A stretch of DNA of 6,377 bases, taken from contig DFKH01000015.1 of the NCBI GenBank assembly GCA_002373815.1, positions 1 through 6,377 of the forward strand, written 5' to 3'. Under the pieces are notes generated by a model. That model had not been told where the DNA came from, ran no database searches, and was given only the letters and a program-made list of their open reading frames with translations. Position 1 is the stretch's first letter; each line of letters begins with the position of its first letter. The DNA is from Alphaproteobacteria bacterium UBA3650. Its GTDB lineage: Bacteria; Pseudomonadota; Alphaproteobacteria; CAAHEQ01; UBA3637. Of the stretch, positions 1 through 5,383 are shown piece by piece. A program made the translations under genes and the position numbers.

Positions 1-713
1 ATAGTTACCTTACCCTTAGAGTTGTCATAAAGGAAGTCGTTGTAGAAGAGGTCGTAAAGACTCTTTTCGAAGTACTTAGTTACTTCAGGACCTGCCTCAC
101 GAATAGCAGTTGCACCAAGGCCAGCAGCAACAGCACGGTCAAGAGCATCCTGATAAGCAGTACCTGCTGTGAACTCTTCACCCAACTGAGGAACATACCA
201 AGAATTCTTCTCAAGGTCATTCACAGTCTCATCGGGGAGATAGTAGCGAGGCTCAACACGGCCATCCTTATTACGGTTAACGCGGTCGTAGCCCATAAGA
301 CCCTTATGACGACCAGTTGTACCATCTACGATATCACCAGCTTCAGCATCAGCGCCTTCTGGAAGTGCCCACTCACGCTCACTTGTTACAGGGAGGATGA
401 AGAACAACTTACCAACAGGAAGGTTCATAGCCTGAACTGATACGATATCATTAGCAAGAAGTTTGCTGAATACACGACGAATGATAGGGAAGACAACGGT
501 TTCGAAAGAACCGCTCTGACTTGCGTCAGAAGCCTCATTGATAAGAAGCTTTGCTTCGTTTTCATATAGCGTTGCGATATTCTCCTTTAGAGTGCCCTCA
601 AGACCCTCGGTGAAGCCAAGCTGTTCCCAACGGTTCTGAATGCTCTCACGGATTTTTCTCTGTGCGTTAAGTTCGATATTACCGACTTGTCCGCTAGTTA
701 AAAATTCTCTCAT
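1..713 (-). CDS. gp23: Major capsid protein, T4 gp23-like (N-terminal part, cut by window edge)
   Basis: This is the main shell protein of the phage head, which forms hexamers around the scaffold core. The frame is open from ATG at 713-711 to the left edge, giving 237 codons. The start MREFLTSGQV is followed by a helical region to about residue 60. The segment after it aligns by eye with T4 gp23 just past its maturation site: residues 61-105 contain SGSFETVVFPIIRR and VQAMNLPVGKLFF, matching T4's VRRAIPNLIAFDICGVQPMNSPTGQVF region. LLINE|ASD at residues 56-63 sits where T4 gp23 is cleaved after Glu65, so a gp21-type cleavage after Glu60 is predicted. The codons look more G/C-rich and selective (CGT, GGT, AAG, CTT) than in neighbouring genes, as expected for a very highly expressed protein. 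The gene follows the scaffold gene after 45 bases. The C-terminal half is missing only because the window ends. Confidence 0.9.
   Translation of the reverse strand, partial: MREFLTSGQVGNIELNAQRKIRESIQNRWEQLGFTEGLEGTLKENIATLYENEAKLLINEASDASQSGSFETVVFPIIRRVFSKLLANDIVSVQAMNLPVGKLFFILPVTSEREWALPEGADAEAGDIVDGTTGRHKGLMGYDRVNRNKDGRVEPRYYLPDETVNDLEKNSWYVPQLGEEFTAGTAYQDALDRAVAAGLGATAIREAGPEVTKYFEKSLYDLFYNDFLYDNSKGKVT
534..593 (-). other. Predicted prohead-protease cleavage segment of the capsid protein (residues 41-60)
   Basis: Residues 41-60 begin TLKEN and end EAKLLINE, followed by ASD. A (L/I)-x-E motif ends the segment, as in known T4 gp21 substrates, and gp23-type shell-domain sequence begins straight after it. 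Removal of residues 1-60 by the protease encoded at 2440-3159 is inferred from family knowledge, with no direct evidence in the DNA. Confidence 0.65.
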
Positions 714-758
714 TATTATTTATGAATTTTGTTTTTTAATTTATTTTTTTGTTTTTGT
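714..758 (-). promoter_or_regulatory. G-free, A-rich leader of the capsid gene
   Basis: The 45 bases between the scaffold stop and the capsid ATG contain no G on the coding strand and are mostly A. A Shine-Dalgarno sequence is therefore impossible, and little secondary structure can form. Bacteroidota often initiate translation at unstructured A-rich leaders, so this probably acts as a strong initiation region. No terminator hairpin is seen here, which fits co-transcription with the scaffold gene. Confidence 0.5.
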
Positions 759-2267
759 TTACTTACAAATTCTATGCATCAGGTCGAGTGAACCAAGTAG
801 GTCGTCTGACTTATAGATTTGTGTTTCATTAATTTGCCTTGTGGCGTTAAATTCCTTTGACTCATTGATATCCATCTTGGATTTCTTTTTAAGGTCGCGG
901 GAAATTGACTCATAAAGAGCCTTTGAATCCTCTACGGTATTAACGTTGTTACTAAATCTCTCCACAATTTCCTTTTTCTCATCGTTTGTTGTTGAATTTT
1001 CCATCACCAATCTTACGATATGTCCAAGGCTTACGTTAGTAACAGCGGCTTCCTGAAGGGTCTTCTTAAATTCCGTCAATGCTGCTTTAAGTTCCTTGTT
1101 CTCGCGGAAGATTTTCTCAGCCTTACGCTTAATGTCTTCATTGGCTTGAGACTTATACGCATTATCGGGAGTACCTGTTTCCTGACCATTTTCTGCGGTA
1201 TGGAAATTCCTTGCTTTTCTTGCACGATTTCCATTATCGCCGTCAGTTCTCGAAGTGCTACCTATGTTTGCGGTATGCTCCTGCCTTGTCTTAAGCTCGT
1301 TGATACTTTCTTCGCCTTCAAGGTTTTCGTCGCCCTCTTCAACTTGCTTACCCTTTTCAGCATGGAATGGCTGATTTTCTTTCTTATCGCCCTTCTTACC
1401 TGACCAAGGCTTCTTAGTATCATGGGGAACGCCCTTATCCCAATCATTAACGTTCTTACCAGGTTCAGAAACACCGTCAGATGTCATTACATCCTTGTTC
1501 TGATAATTGTCGGTATATCCCACATTTGAGTTATACTCGTTCAATGCGAGTTCGTAGATTCTTGATTCGTTCATATTGTCGTCGTCTTCTAATTCAAATT
1601 CAGTTTCTTCATCACCGAAATCATCATCACCACTTTCAACTTCGAATTCAGTTTCAGACTCTTCAGGAGCAACGCCTGCTTCATCTGCACCTCCATCTAA
1701 TTGAACGAGGTATTCTGCACCGGTCTCATTGTCTTTGATTTGAACCTTATCGTTGTCCTTTGTAACAACAACTTGGTCGTCATCTTTTAATAATTTGTAA
1801 ACTTTTACGATATCATCGTCATTCGCTTCAGAGAAATCATACTGATTATCTGAGACCTTATACTTCTCATCAAAGTCTGACCATTCGCCTTCAACATCAC
1901 CATCAGTTTCATCTTCGGCAATCTCATCAGTATCATCGGCAGCATCTGCGTCCTCCTCGTCAGGAGTTTCATCTTCAACTGCGCTATCACCTACTTCACC
2001 GACCTCATCTTCAGGTTCCATACCTTCTGTGGCATTTTCATCAGCCACAACGTCATCACTTTGAGTCTCAGCATCCGTATCTTCCACTTCCTCAACATCA
2101 TAGTCCTTATCCTCATCTTCAGTAAGGAGTTTGGCATATTGTTCGAGCACAGCCTCCTTAAGGATGTCCTTAAGTGTGGCCTGCGTATTTTCCTTTAAAG
2201 TGTCAGCCAAATTGCTATATTCAAGCAAAGACTCTTTAATGTAGTTATTTCTAATTTTATTTTTCAT
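759..2267 (-). CDS. Prohead core scaffold protein, gp22-like by position and composition
   Basis: This 502-residue protein probably forms the inner core on which the capsid assembles and is then degraded by the prohead protease. Residues 1-50 are predicted helical and end in AKLLTE. Residues 51-130 are about half Asp/Glu. Residues about 135-190 look like a small folded module (DDDIVKVYKLLKDDDQVVV, then VQIKDNETG). Residues 230-370 are a polar, low-complexity linker. Residues 375-460 are helical and charged, probably coiled coil. The tail is INETQIY then DLLGSLDLMHRI. Many (L/I)-x-E sites occur: LKE38, LTE50, IAE118, LNE244, INE324, LTE399, LQE406, INE469 and INE481. The gene lies directly upstream of the capsid gene and next to the protease, the T4 gene order 21-22-23. 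It is much longer than T4 gp22 (about 270 residues). The assignment rests on context and composition; I cannot show homology by eye. Confidence 0.75.
   Translation of the reverse strand: MKNKIRNNYIKESLLEYSNLADTLKENTQATLKDILKEAVLEQYAKLLTEDEDKDYDVEEVEDTDAETQSDDVVADENATEGMEPEDEVGEVGDSAVEDETPDEEDADAADDTDEIAEDETDGDVEGEWSDFDEKYKVSDNQYDFSEANDDDIVKVYKLLKDDDQVVVTKDNDKVQIKDNETGAEYLVQLDGGADEAGVAPEESETEFEVESGDDDFGDEETEFELEDDDNMNESRIYELALNEYNSNVGYTDNYQNKDVMTSDGVSEPGKNVNDWDKGVPHDTKKPWSGKKGDKKENQPFHAEKGKQVEEGDENLEGEESINELKTRQEHTANIGSTSRTDGDNGNRARKARNFHTAENGQETGTPDNAYKSQANEDIKRKAEKIFRENKELKAALTEFKKTLQEAAVTNVSLGHIVRLVMENSTTNDEKKEIVERFSNNVNTVEDSKALYESISRDLKKKSKMDINESKEFNATRQINETQIYKSDDLLGSLDLMHRICK
2118..2177 (-). 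other. Predicted N-terminal cleavage segment of the scaffold (residues 31-50)
   Basis: Residues 31-50 run from TLKDI to AKLLTE, and the very acidic DEDKDYD stretch begins right after. This resembles the capsid protein's residues 41-60 (TLKEN to AKLLINE): both are 20 residues long, start TLK[D/E], contain AKLL and end in Glu. LTE|D is a plausible gp21-type site. The resemblance is seen directly; shared processing is inferred. Confidence 0.45.
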
Positions 2268-2294
2268 ATTGTCAAAAAATAATAGCTAATATTT

Positions 2295-2312
2295 TTTATT
2301 TTTAAAAATAAA
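2295..2312. repeat. 18-bp perfect AT-only palindrome
   Basis: Reading outward from the 2303/2304 centre, TTTATTTTT pairs exactly with AAAAATAAA. It lies about 30 bases upstream of the scaffold start. It could be a protein-binding site or chance in AT-rich sequence; a G/C-free stem makes a terminator unlikely. Confidence 0.4.
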
Positions 2313-2333
2313 TATATTCTTAATAAAAGAAAA

Positions 2334-2360
2334 TACTCATTTTAGCCTAATTTACTCATT
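2334..2360 (+). repeat. Direct repeat TACTCATT, two copies 19 bp apart
   Basis: TACTCATT occurs at 2334-2341 and 2353-2360, start to start 19 bp, roughly two helical turns. The position upstream of the protease gene would suit a dimeric regulator, but two 8-bp copies are weak evidence. Confidence 0.3.
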
Positions 2361-2402
2361 AAATATGTTGATTTTACACATAAAACAAGAAATTAGGCCA
2401 AA
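2341..2402. repeat. Inverted repeat GCCTAATTT / AAATTAGGC upstream of the protease gene
   Basis: GCCTAATTT (2345-2353) is exactly complementary to AAATTAGGC (2390-2398), with 36 bases between them. Past one mismatch, TTT (2341-2343) also pairs with AAA (2400-2402), giving 12 of 13 pairs. The repeat sits before the preferred protease start at 2440 and overlaps the alternative start at 2365. It could be an operator or a leader hairpin. The exact repeat is seen; a function is not. Confidence 0.45.
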
Positions 2403-2439
2403 AAATAAATATTTATTTAACGTTAAAAAGAAATTTCCA

Positions 2440-3159
2440 ATGAATAAAAATAAACAAGATTTACAGGAAATAAAAAAGGGCAACACCGGATATGGACTGC
2501 TGATTGAAAATGATGGATATATCTCAGCAGACCTAACGCAGCATAACAAACAACTTAAAGAAAGTTTCGATAGCAATGACGAATGGTATGTACCAAAACC
2601 ATTTATCGTGGATGCAGTCTTCCAGAAATATGACGTTAAAAACGCAAATGGACGCATTTATCCAGAAGCAGTTTTAAAACGCGAAGTGGAAAAATACCAA
2701 GACAGAATTAAACAAAGAAATGCATACGGAGAACTCAATCATCCTTCGGATTCTACAATAGATCTCGGCAGAATTTCGCACAATATTCTTGAGCTGCATT
2801 GGGTTGGCAAGACGTTAGTTGGAAAAATGGAATTGAACATTTCAGAAGGGTTTAGACGAAATGGTATCTGTTCAACGATGGGCGACTCTGCTGCAATGCT
2901 ACTTCTAAATGGATATCTTATAGGCGTTTCAAGTCGTGCGGTTGGTTCTGTTGAACAAAGATTAGGACAAACAATTGTTGGTGATGACCTTGAGATCATC
3001 TGTTGGGACATTGTGGGTGACAATTCAACCCCAGGTGCAAAAATTTCAACGAATGGACCAGAGGAACTTGAGCAGTACATTGAGTCTGATGATACGAAGA
3101 AAGGAAAGACAAAACTTGATGAAAAACTATCAAGAGTAGAAAATCTTCTTAAAGAATAG
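2440..3159 (+). CDS. gp21: Prohead maturation protease, T4 gp21-like (peptidase family S77)
   Basis: This serine-type protease is expected to act inside the prohead, cutting scaffold, core proteins and the capsid N-terminus after (L/I)-x-E. The preferred start at 2440 gives 239 residues. An in-frame ATG at 2365 would add 25 residues rich in Lys/Ile/Asn (MLILHIKQEI...) that lie within the inverted-repeat region, so it is less likely. Numbering from 2440, family motifs are NGRIYPEAVLKREV (residues 70-83), GELNHPSD with the probable catalytic His101 (97-104), and the catalytic-serine motif IGVSSRAVGS (161-170; Ser164/Ser165). The C-terminus is charged and ends exactly in ENLLKE, itself like a cleavage-site P side; LIE|N (residues 21-23) and LDE|K (226-228) are possible self-cleavage sites. 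Unlike T4, the gene is on the opposite strand from scaffold and capsid. It ends in TAG just before a strong terminator. Confidence 0.88.
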   Translation: MNKNKQDLQEIKKGNTGYGLLIENDGYISADLTQHNKQLKESFDSNDEWYVPKPFIVDAVFQKYDVKNANGRIYPEAVLKREVEKYQDRIKQRNAYGELNHPSDSTIDLGRISHNILELHWVGKTLVGKMELNISEGFRRNGICSTMGDSAAMLLLNGYLIGVSSRAVGSVEQRLGQTIVGDDLEIICWDIVGDNSTPGAKISTNGPEELEQYIESDDTKKGKTKLDEKLSRVENLLKE

Positions 3160-3166
3160 AATTTAA

Positions 3167-3198
3167 AAATCCCGTTAGCGTTTTAACTAACGGGATTT
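3167..3198. terminator. Bidirectional intrinsic terminator between convergent genes
   Basis: AAATCCCGTTAG (3167-3178) is a perfect 12-bp complement of CTAACGGGATTT (3187-3198), with an 8-base loop. On the plus strand the stem is followed by TTTGTTCTTT, and on the minus strand by a run of T (TTTTTAAATT). It lies between the stops of the protease (plus) and the 98-residue gene (minus), so it can end both transcripts. Confidence 0.88.
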
Positions 3199-3203
3199 GT
3201 TCT

Positions 3204-3500
3204 TTAATAATAGACCCCTCTATATAGGTCATTGTCTGATGGGTCCCAATAATCTTCTCCCATATACTGATTGGACTCATATTCCTCGAATTCATCTCTT
3301 GCGATTCTTTCGTCTTCTTCTTGTTGCGCGTCTGCGTTAATTGTATCGAGGTTATAAAAGTCGTTATCTGTCATTCCATTTGCGAGGTCGTATCTACCGA
3401 ATTCTTCTTCATCCCCTGTATATTCTTTTAGGATTTTATTAACTGATGATTTAATAATGTTTCTTAGGTCAGCCTCAGTTAATCTCACTATTTTTGCCAT
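3204..3500 (-). CDS. Small acidic protein with LTExDLxxIIK N-terminal motif; candidate internal head/core protein
   Basis: This 98-residue protein has two parts. Residues 1-26 form a basic amphipathic helix (MAKIVRLTEADLRNIIKSS, then VNKILKE). Residues 27-98 are about one third Asp/Glu and rich in Tyr and Asn, without hydrophobic core segments, and are probably disordered. From memory, LTExDLxxII-type starts ending in I-x-E or L-x-E recur in hypothetical proteins of Bacteroidota and marine T4-like phages; no function is known to me. ILKE|Y at residue 26 fits the prohead protease rule. T4 internal proteins carry a short cleaved N-terminal capsid-targeting sequence, and T4 gp67 is a small acidic core protein encoded near gene 21. 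I infer a similar role from architecture and position. The start ATG is one base after the previous gene's TAA, so it is probably translationally coupled to it. Confidence 0.75.
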   Translation of the reverse strand: MAKIVRLTEADLRNIIKSSVNKILKEYTGDEEEFGRYDLANGMTDNDFYNLDTINADAQQEEDERIARDEFEEYESNQYMGEDYWDPSDNDLYRGVYY

Positions 3501-3501
3501 C

Positions 3502-3864
3502 TTATTGTTTTACCAATTTTAATCTATTTCCGTTTAGTTTTTCTATTTTGAACCTTTTTGGCTTATCTTCAAGTTTTTCAACTGCCTTTTTCATTTGTTC
3601 AACCTTATCATTATCTTCTTTTTTGATGGGTTGTTCAGTTGGTATCATTTGAGAAATAAGTGGCAATCTATTTTTCTTAACCCTGTATTTTCCATTTTCC
3701 ACCACGAAGCCGTCATTAAATCTTTCCAAAAGGTATAAATTGAGGTACGAAAGGTCAATATCGGTTTTTATTATCCCCATTTCAATCATCCGTTTAAGAA
3801 AATATTCGTTTAATTGAGAATCCGTATGTTCCTCATACCATTTAATGACTTCATTTATCTGCAT
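3502..3864 (-). CDS. Hypothetical protein, 120 residues, overlapping the upstream gene
   Basis: I do not recognise a family. The preferred start at 3864 gives MQINEVIKWYEE and a 14-base overlap with the end of the 147-residue gene. An in-frame ATG at 3942 would lengthen the protein to 146 residues but force a 92-base overlap, and the extra residues look like out-of-frame translation. Residues 1-55 appear helical with short turns (SQLNEYFLKRMIEMGII, LSYLNLYLLERF). Residues 56-72 may form a beta hairpin (GFVVENGKYRVKKNRLP). Residues 80-120 are charged and end in a basic, strand-like tail (RFKIEKLNGNRLKL). No signal peptide or membrane segment is seen. The tight overlap and the one-base gap to the next gene indicate one operon with translational coupling. 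Confidence 0.75.
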   Translation of the reverse strand: MQINEVIKWYEEHTDSQLNEYFLKRMIEMGIIKTDIDLSYLNLYLLERFNDGFVVENGKYRVKKNRLPLISQMIPTEQPIKKEDNDKVEQMKKAVEKLEDKPKRFKIEKLNGNRLKLVKQ

Positions 3865-4294
3865 CGTTTTTCTTTGAAAATAAGATAAACCCGTTATTAC
3901 TGAATTGTTCCTCCAAATTATAGACAACTGATGCAACATCATCTTCTATCATTGTTTTTATTTCTTTTAAAGAATATTCTTCATTTTGTTTTAAAAAAAT
4001 GTCAAACGATAGAAATGATTTTTTACCAACCGCCATCGTTGCCGTTGACAGGTTAAAATCCAATATATGTTTTTTATCAAACAAGTAGTCTTCCATTATC
4101 ATCGTTCTAACACGATGTTTAAATGACTTGCTTATTTCGTCAACAATTTTAGCATAATTGTCTTCGTATTTTGGCGACACCCAAGCCCTTCCGTGAACGT
4201 ATATCACTTTTGGCTCATTTCTGTTTGTGGTTCCGATTTTAGCCCGTATTTTCTCGGTGTTCTTTAATTGATATTCTTTATTTAACTTTAGCAT
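3851..4294 (-). CDS. Hypothetical protein, 147 residues, probable alpha/beta cytosolic or virion-associated protein
   Basis: The family is not recognised. The protein starts MLKLNKEYQLKN. Residues 28-42 (PKVIYVHGRAWVSPK) look like a beta strand followed by a loop. Residues 43-72 form a helix with basic positions (KIVDEISKSFKHRVRTMI). Residues 78-104 look like two strands (ILDFNLSTATMAVGKKSFLS and FDIFLKQ). Residues 108-132 form an acidic helix, and a last strand follows (NGFILFSKK). There is no transmembrane segment, signal peptide or catalytic motif I can name. Its frame ends in TGA inside the start of the 120-residue gene (ATG and TGA share 14 bases). A possible promoter lies just upstream at 4303-4326. 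The location beside head genes suggests, but does not show, a role in virion assembly. Confidence 0.75.
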   Translation of the reverse strand: MLKLNKEYQLKNTEKIRAKIGTTNRNEPKVIYVHGRAWVSPKYEDNYAKIVDEISKSFKHRVRTMIMEDYLFDKKHILDFNLSTATMAVGKKSFLSFDIFLKQNEEYSLKEIKTMIEDDVASVVYNLEEQFSNNGFILFSKKNDADK

Positions 4295-4302
4295 TTTTTA
4301 AT

Positions 4303-4326
4303 AAAATATAGTAAAAAACATCAAAA
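4303..4326 (-). promoter_or_regulatory. Possible promoter for the 147/120/98-residue gene cluster
   Basis: On the minus strand a TTTTGAT block (4326-4320) is followed by TTTTTT and then TATATTTT (4310-4303), one base off the Bacteroides TAnnTTTG element. It shares 20 of 24 aligned bases, without gaps, with the plus-strand candidate at 5344-5367. It ends 8 bases before the ATG at 4294, which would give an almost leaderless transcript. Base composition makes part of the match expected by chance. Confidence 0.3.
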
Positions 4327-4357
4327 ACGTCCGGGAAAATAACAAGTTTTTTTAATA

Positions 4358-5281
4358 CTATTGGTCACTTAATATTGAGCCAATTTCAAGAAGTTTTGCA
4401 ATATCCTTCACAATGCTTTCTCTGCAATATTTTTGTGAAATAATATTTTCCCTTAACTTATTCAACCTTTCCAAATCGTCACCATTATTTTCCGCGATTA
4501 ATTTATCGACTTTCTTAAGGCATTCATTTTTCATCTTTTCATAGAAATTACGTCTACGTTCCTCAGCAAAGCCGTTCTTTGCGTTAATAATATCAATCAC
4601 CAATCCCCTTTCAGATTCATTAAGGTTGGCGAGTTTTTTATCAAAGCCTTCCACCATTTTTACGGGTTTAATGCCATCAGCCGAAGAGATTTTTGCATGC
4701 TCCTTAATATAATTTGAGACAGATGTCATTCTCTTGTTATATTCCAAGAGGTTTGAAAGTTTCTTTTCATTTAGCATGAGGTAATCACAATCCTTCAAGA
4801 ATTTTTCATCCTCCTCATTTAATTCATCGCCAATAATTCCATTTTTAATGATGAATTTGGAGAATTTTTTATTTGATTCCCTCAATTGTTTTTTGCCTGT
4901 ATTTTTTAAAGATAATGACAGGGATTCTTTAATATACTCAGTAGGGCTAACACTACCATCGTATGCCTTTAATGAATTTAAAAACTTGAACTGAGAAAGA
5001 AGATTTTTATCTCGCTTAATCATACTAATGCCCTCATTAACGGTCTTTTTATTTGATACCATTAAATTAGGCATGATGCTTTCAAACTGATGGTTTAAAA
5101 CAGAGAAATTAGAACCCATCATTTGTGCCTCAAAATCTGCCACTTCCTTATAGCGCTCATAGGCATCTTCCATCTCATGAAAACACTTGTCAGCCAATTC
5201 AGAATCGCCGCTTCTTAGCGCATCCGATGTTCTTTTGACGGCATCTTCCCAAGCCTTTAAATATGTTATTTTATCATCCAT
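4358..5281 (-). CDS. Hypothetical helical protein, 307 residues, next to head-assembly genes
   Basis: I do not recognise a family. The protein is almost entirely predicted helical and highly charged, with no signal peptide or membrane span. Residues 1-55 form helices (YLKAWEDAVKRTSDALRSG, ELADKCFHEMEDAYERYKEV). Residues 56-105 are the most distinctive and least repetitive part (NFSVLNHQFESIMPNLM, then NLLSQFKFLNSLKAY). Residues 115-200 hold several Lys/Asn-rich helices, and residues 235-300 are a probable coiled coil (RRRNFYEKMKNECLKKVDKL). L-N-E triplets occur at residues 154-156, 170-172 and 220-222; these could be protease sites or chance. It ends TAG, with an in-frame TAA two codons later. 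It is separated by 63 bases from the next gene and is divergent from the ATPase gene. A scaffold or core role is possible from context only. Confidence 0.75.
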   Translation of the reverse strand: MDDKITYLKAWEDAVKRTSDALRSGDSELADKCFHEMEDAYERYKEVADFEAQMMGSNFSVLNHQFESIMPNLMVSNKKTVNEGISMIKRDKNLLSQFKFLNSLKAYDGSVSPTEYIKESLSLSLKNTGKKQLRESNKKFSKFIIKNGIIGDELNEEDEKFLKDCDYLMLNEKKLSNLLEYNKRMTSVSNYIKEHAKISSADGIKPVKMVEGFDKKLANLNESERGLVIDIINAKNGFAEERRRNFYEKMKNECLKKVDKLIAENNGDDLERLNKLRENIISQKYCRESIVKDIAKLLEIGSILSDQ

Positions 5282-5383
5282 TTCGAAAAAGATTTTGTTA
5301 ATAAATACAAAACAATTAAAAAAGAAAAGTAAATATTTCTTTCTTTTGATTTTTTTTTGTATATTTGCAAAAAATGTTAAGAT
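5282..5383. promoter_or_regulatory. Divergent AT-rich intergenic region
   Basis: These 102 bases separate the 307-residue gene (minus) from the ATPase gene (plus). On the plus side there is a good Bacteroides-type promoter candidate ending at 5367. I see no comparably good match facing the minus gene and no hairpin terminator. Neither start codon has a Shine-Dalgarno sequence. Confidence 0.45.
5336..5367 (+). promoter_or_regulatory. Bacteroides-type promoter candidate for the ATPase gene
   Basis: TATATTTG (5360-5367) is an exact match to the Bacteroidota -7 element TAnnTTTG. TTTC (5336-5339), 20 bases upstream, matches the -33 TTTG element in three of four positions. A TTTTG also lies 11 bases upstream (5344-5348), as in the candidate at 4303-4326. 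Transcription would start near 5373, leaving a leader of about 10 bases before the ATG at 5384. Confidence 0.5.

Larger units (their letters stand above)
2268..2439. promoter_or_regulatory. Divergent AT-rich control region between scaffold and protease genes
   Basis: These 172 bases separate the scaffold start (minus) from the preferred protease start (plus), so they should carry both promoters. They hold two perfect AT-only palindromes (2295-2312, 2403-2418), a 9-bp inverted repeat (2345-2353 with 2390-2398) and an 8-bp direct repeat (2334-2341, 2353-2360). For the minus strand, TATATTTA (2316-2309) preceded by TTTTC (2333-2329) resembles the candidate promoters at 4303-4326 and 5344-5367, and lies 41 bases before the scaffold ATG. 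ATAAATA, as in the T4 late promoter TATAAATA, occurs at 2308-2314 and 2405-2411 with a mismatched first base. In such AT-rich DNA none of these short matches is decisive. Confidence 0.4.

Noticed and set aside
717..724. CATAAATA resembling a T4 late promoter before the capsid gene
   Set aside because: It lies only 3 bases from the ATG on the minus strand, too close for transcription to start upstream of the codon.
1020..1403. Plus-strand open frame of 127 residues opposite the scaffold gene
   Set aside because: It lies wholly antisense to the 502-codon scaffold frame, has odd Cys/Phe/Leu-rich composition, and is a by-product of the acidic codons on the other strand.
1560..2110. Repetitive-looking GA/TC-rich stretch considered as a tandem repeat array
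   Set aside because: It encodes the acidic Asp/Glu region of the scaffold; there is no fixed repeat unit or spacer pattern, so it is neither a CRISPR array nor a DNA repeat.
2365..2439. Longer start for the prohead protease (264 residues)
   Set aside because: The added 25 residues come from AT-rich DNA containing the inverted repeat and are not protease-like; kept only as an alternative.
2352..2657. Minus-strand open frame of 101 residues opposite the protease start
   Set aside because: It overlaps the protease gene, whose family motifs are clear, and has no promoter or conserved-looking sequence.
3157..3159. Recoded TAG (genetic code 15, as in some gut megaphages)
   Set aside because: The protease and the 307-residue gene both end in TAG at sensible places, and reading through adds only a few residues before TAA. 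No gene here needs TAG as an amino acid, so the standard code is enough, though recoding cannot be fully excluded from this window.
3865..3942. Longer start for the 120-residue gene (146 residues)
   Set aside because: It would need a 92-base overlap with the 147-residue gene, and the extra residues read like the neighbour gene in the wrong frame.
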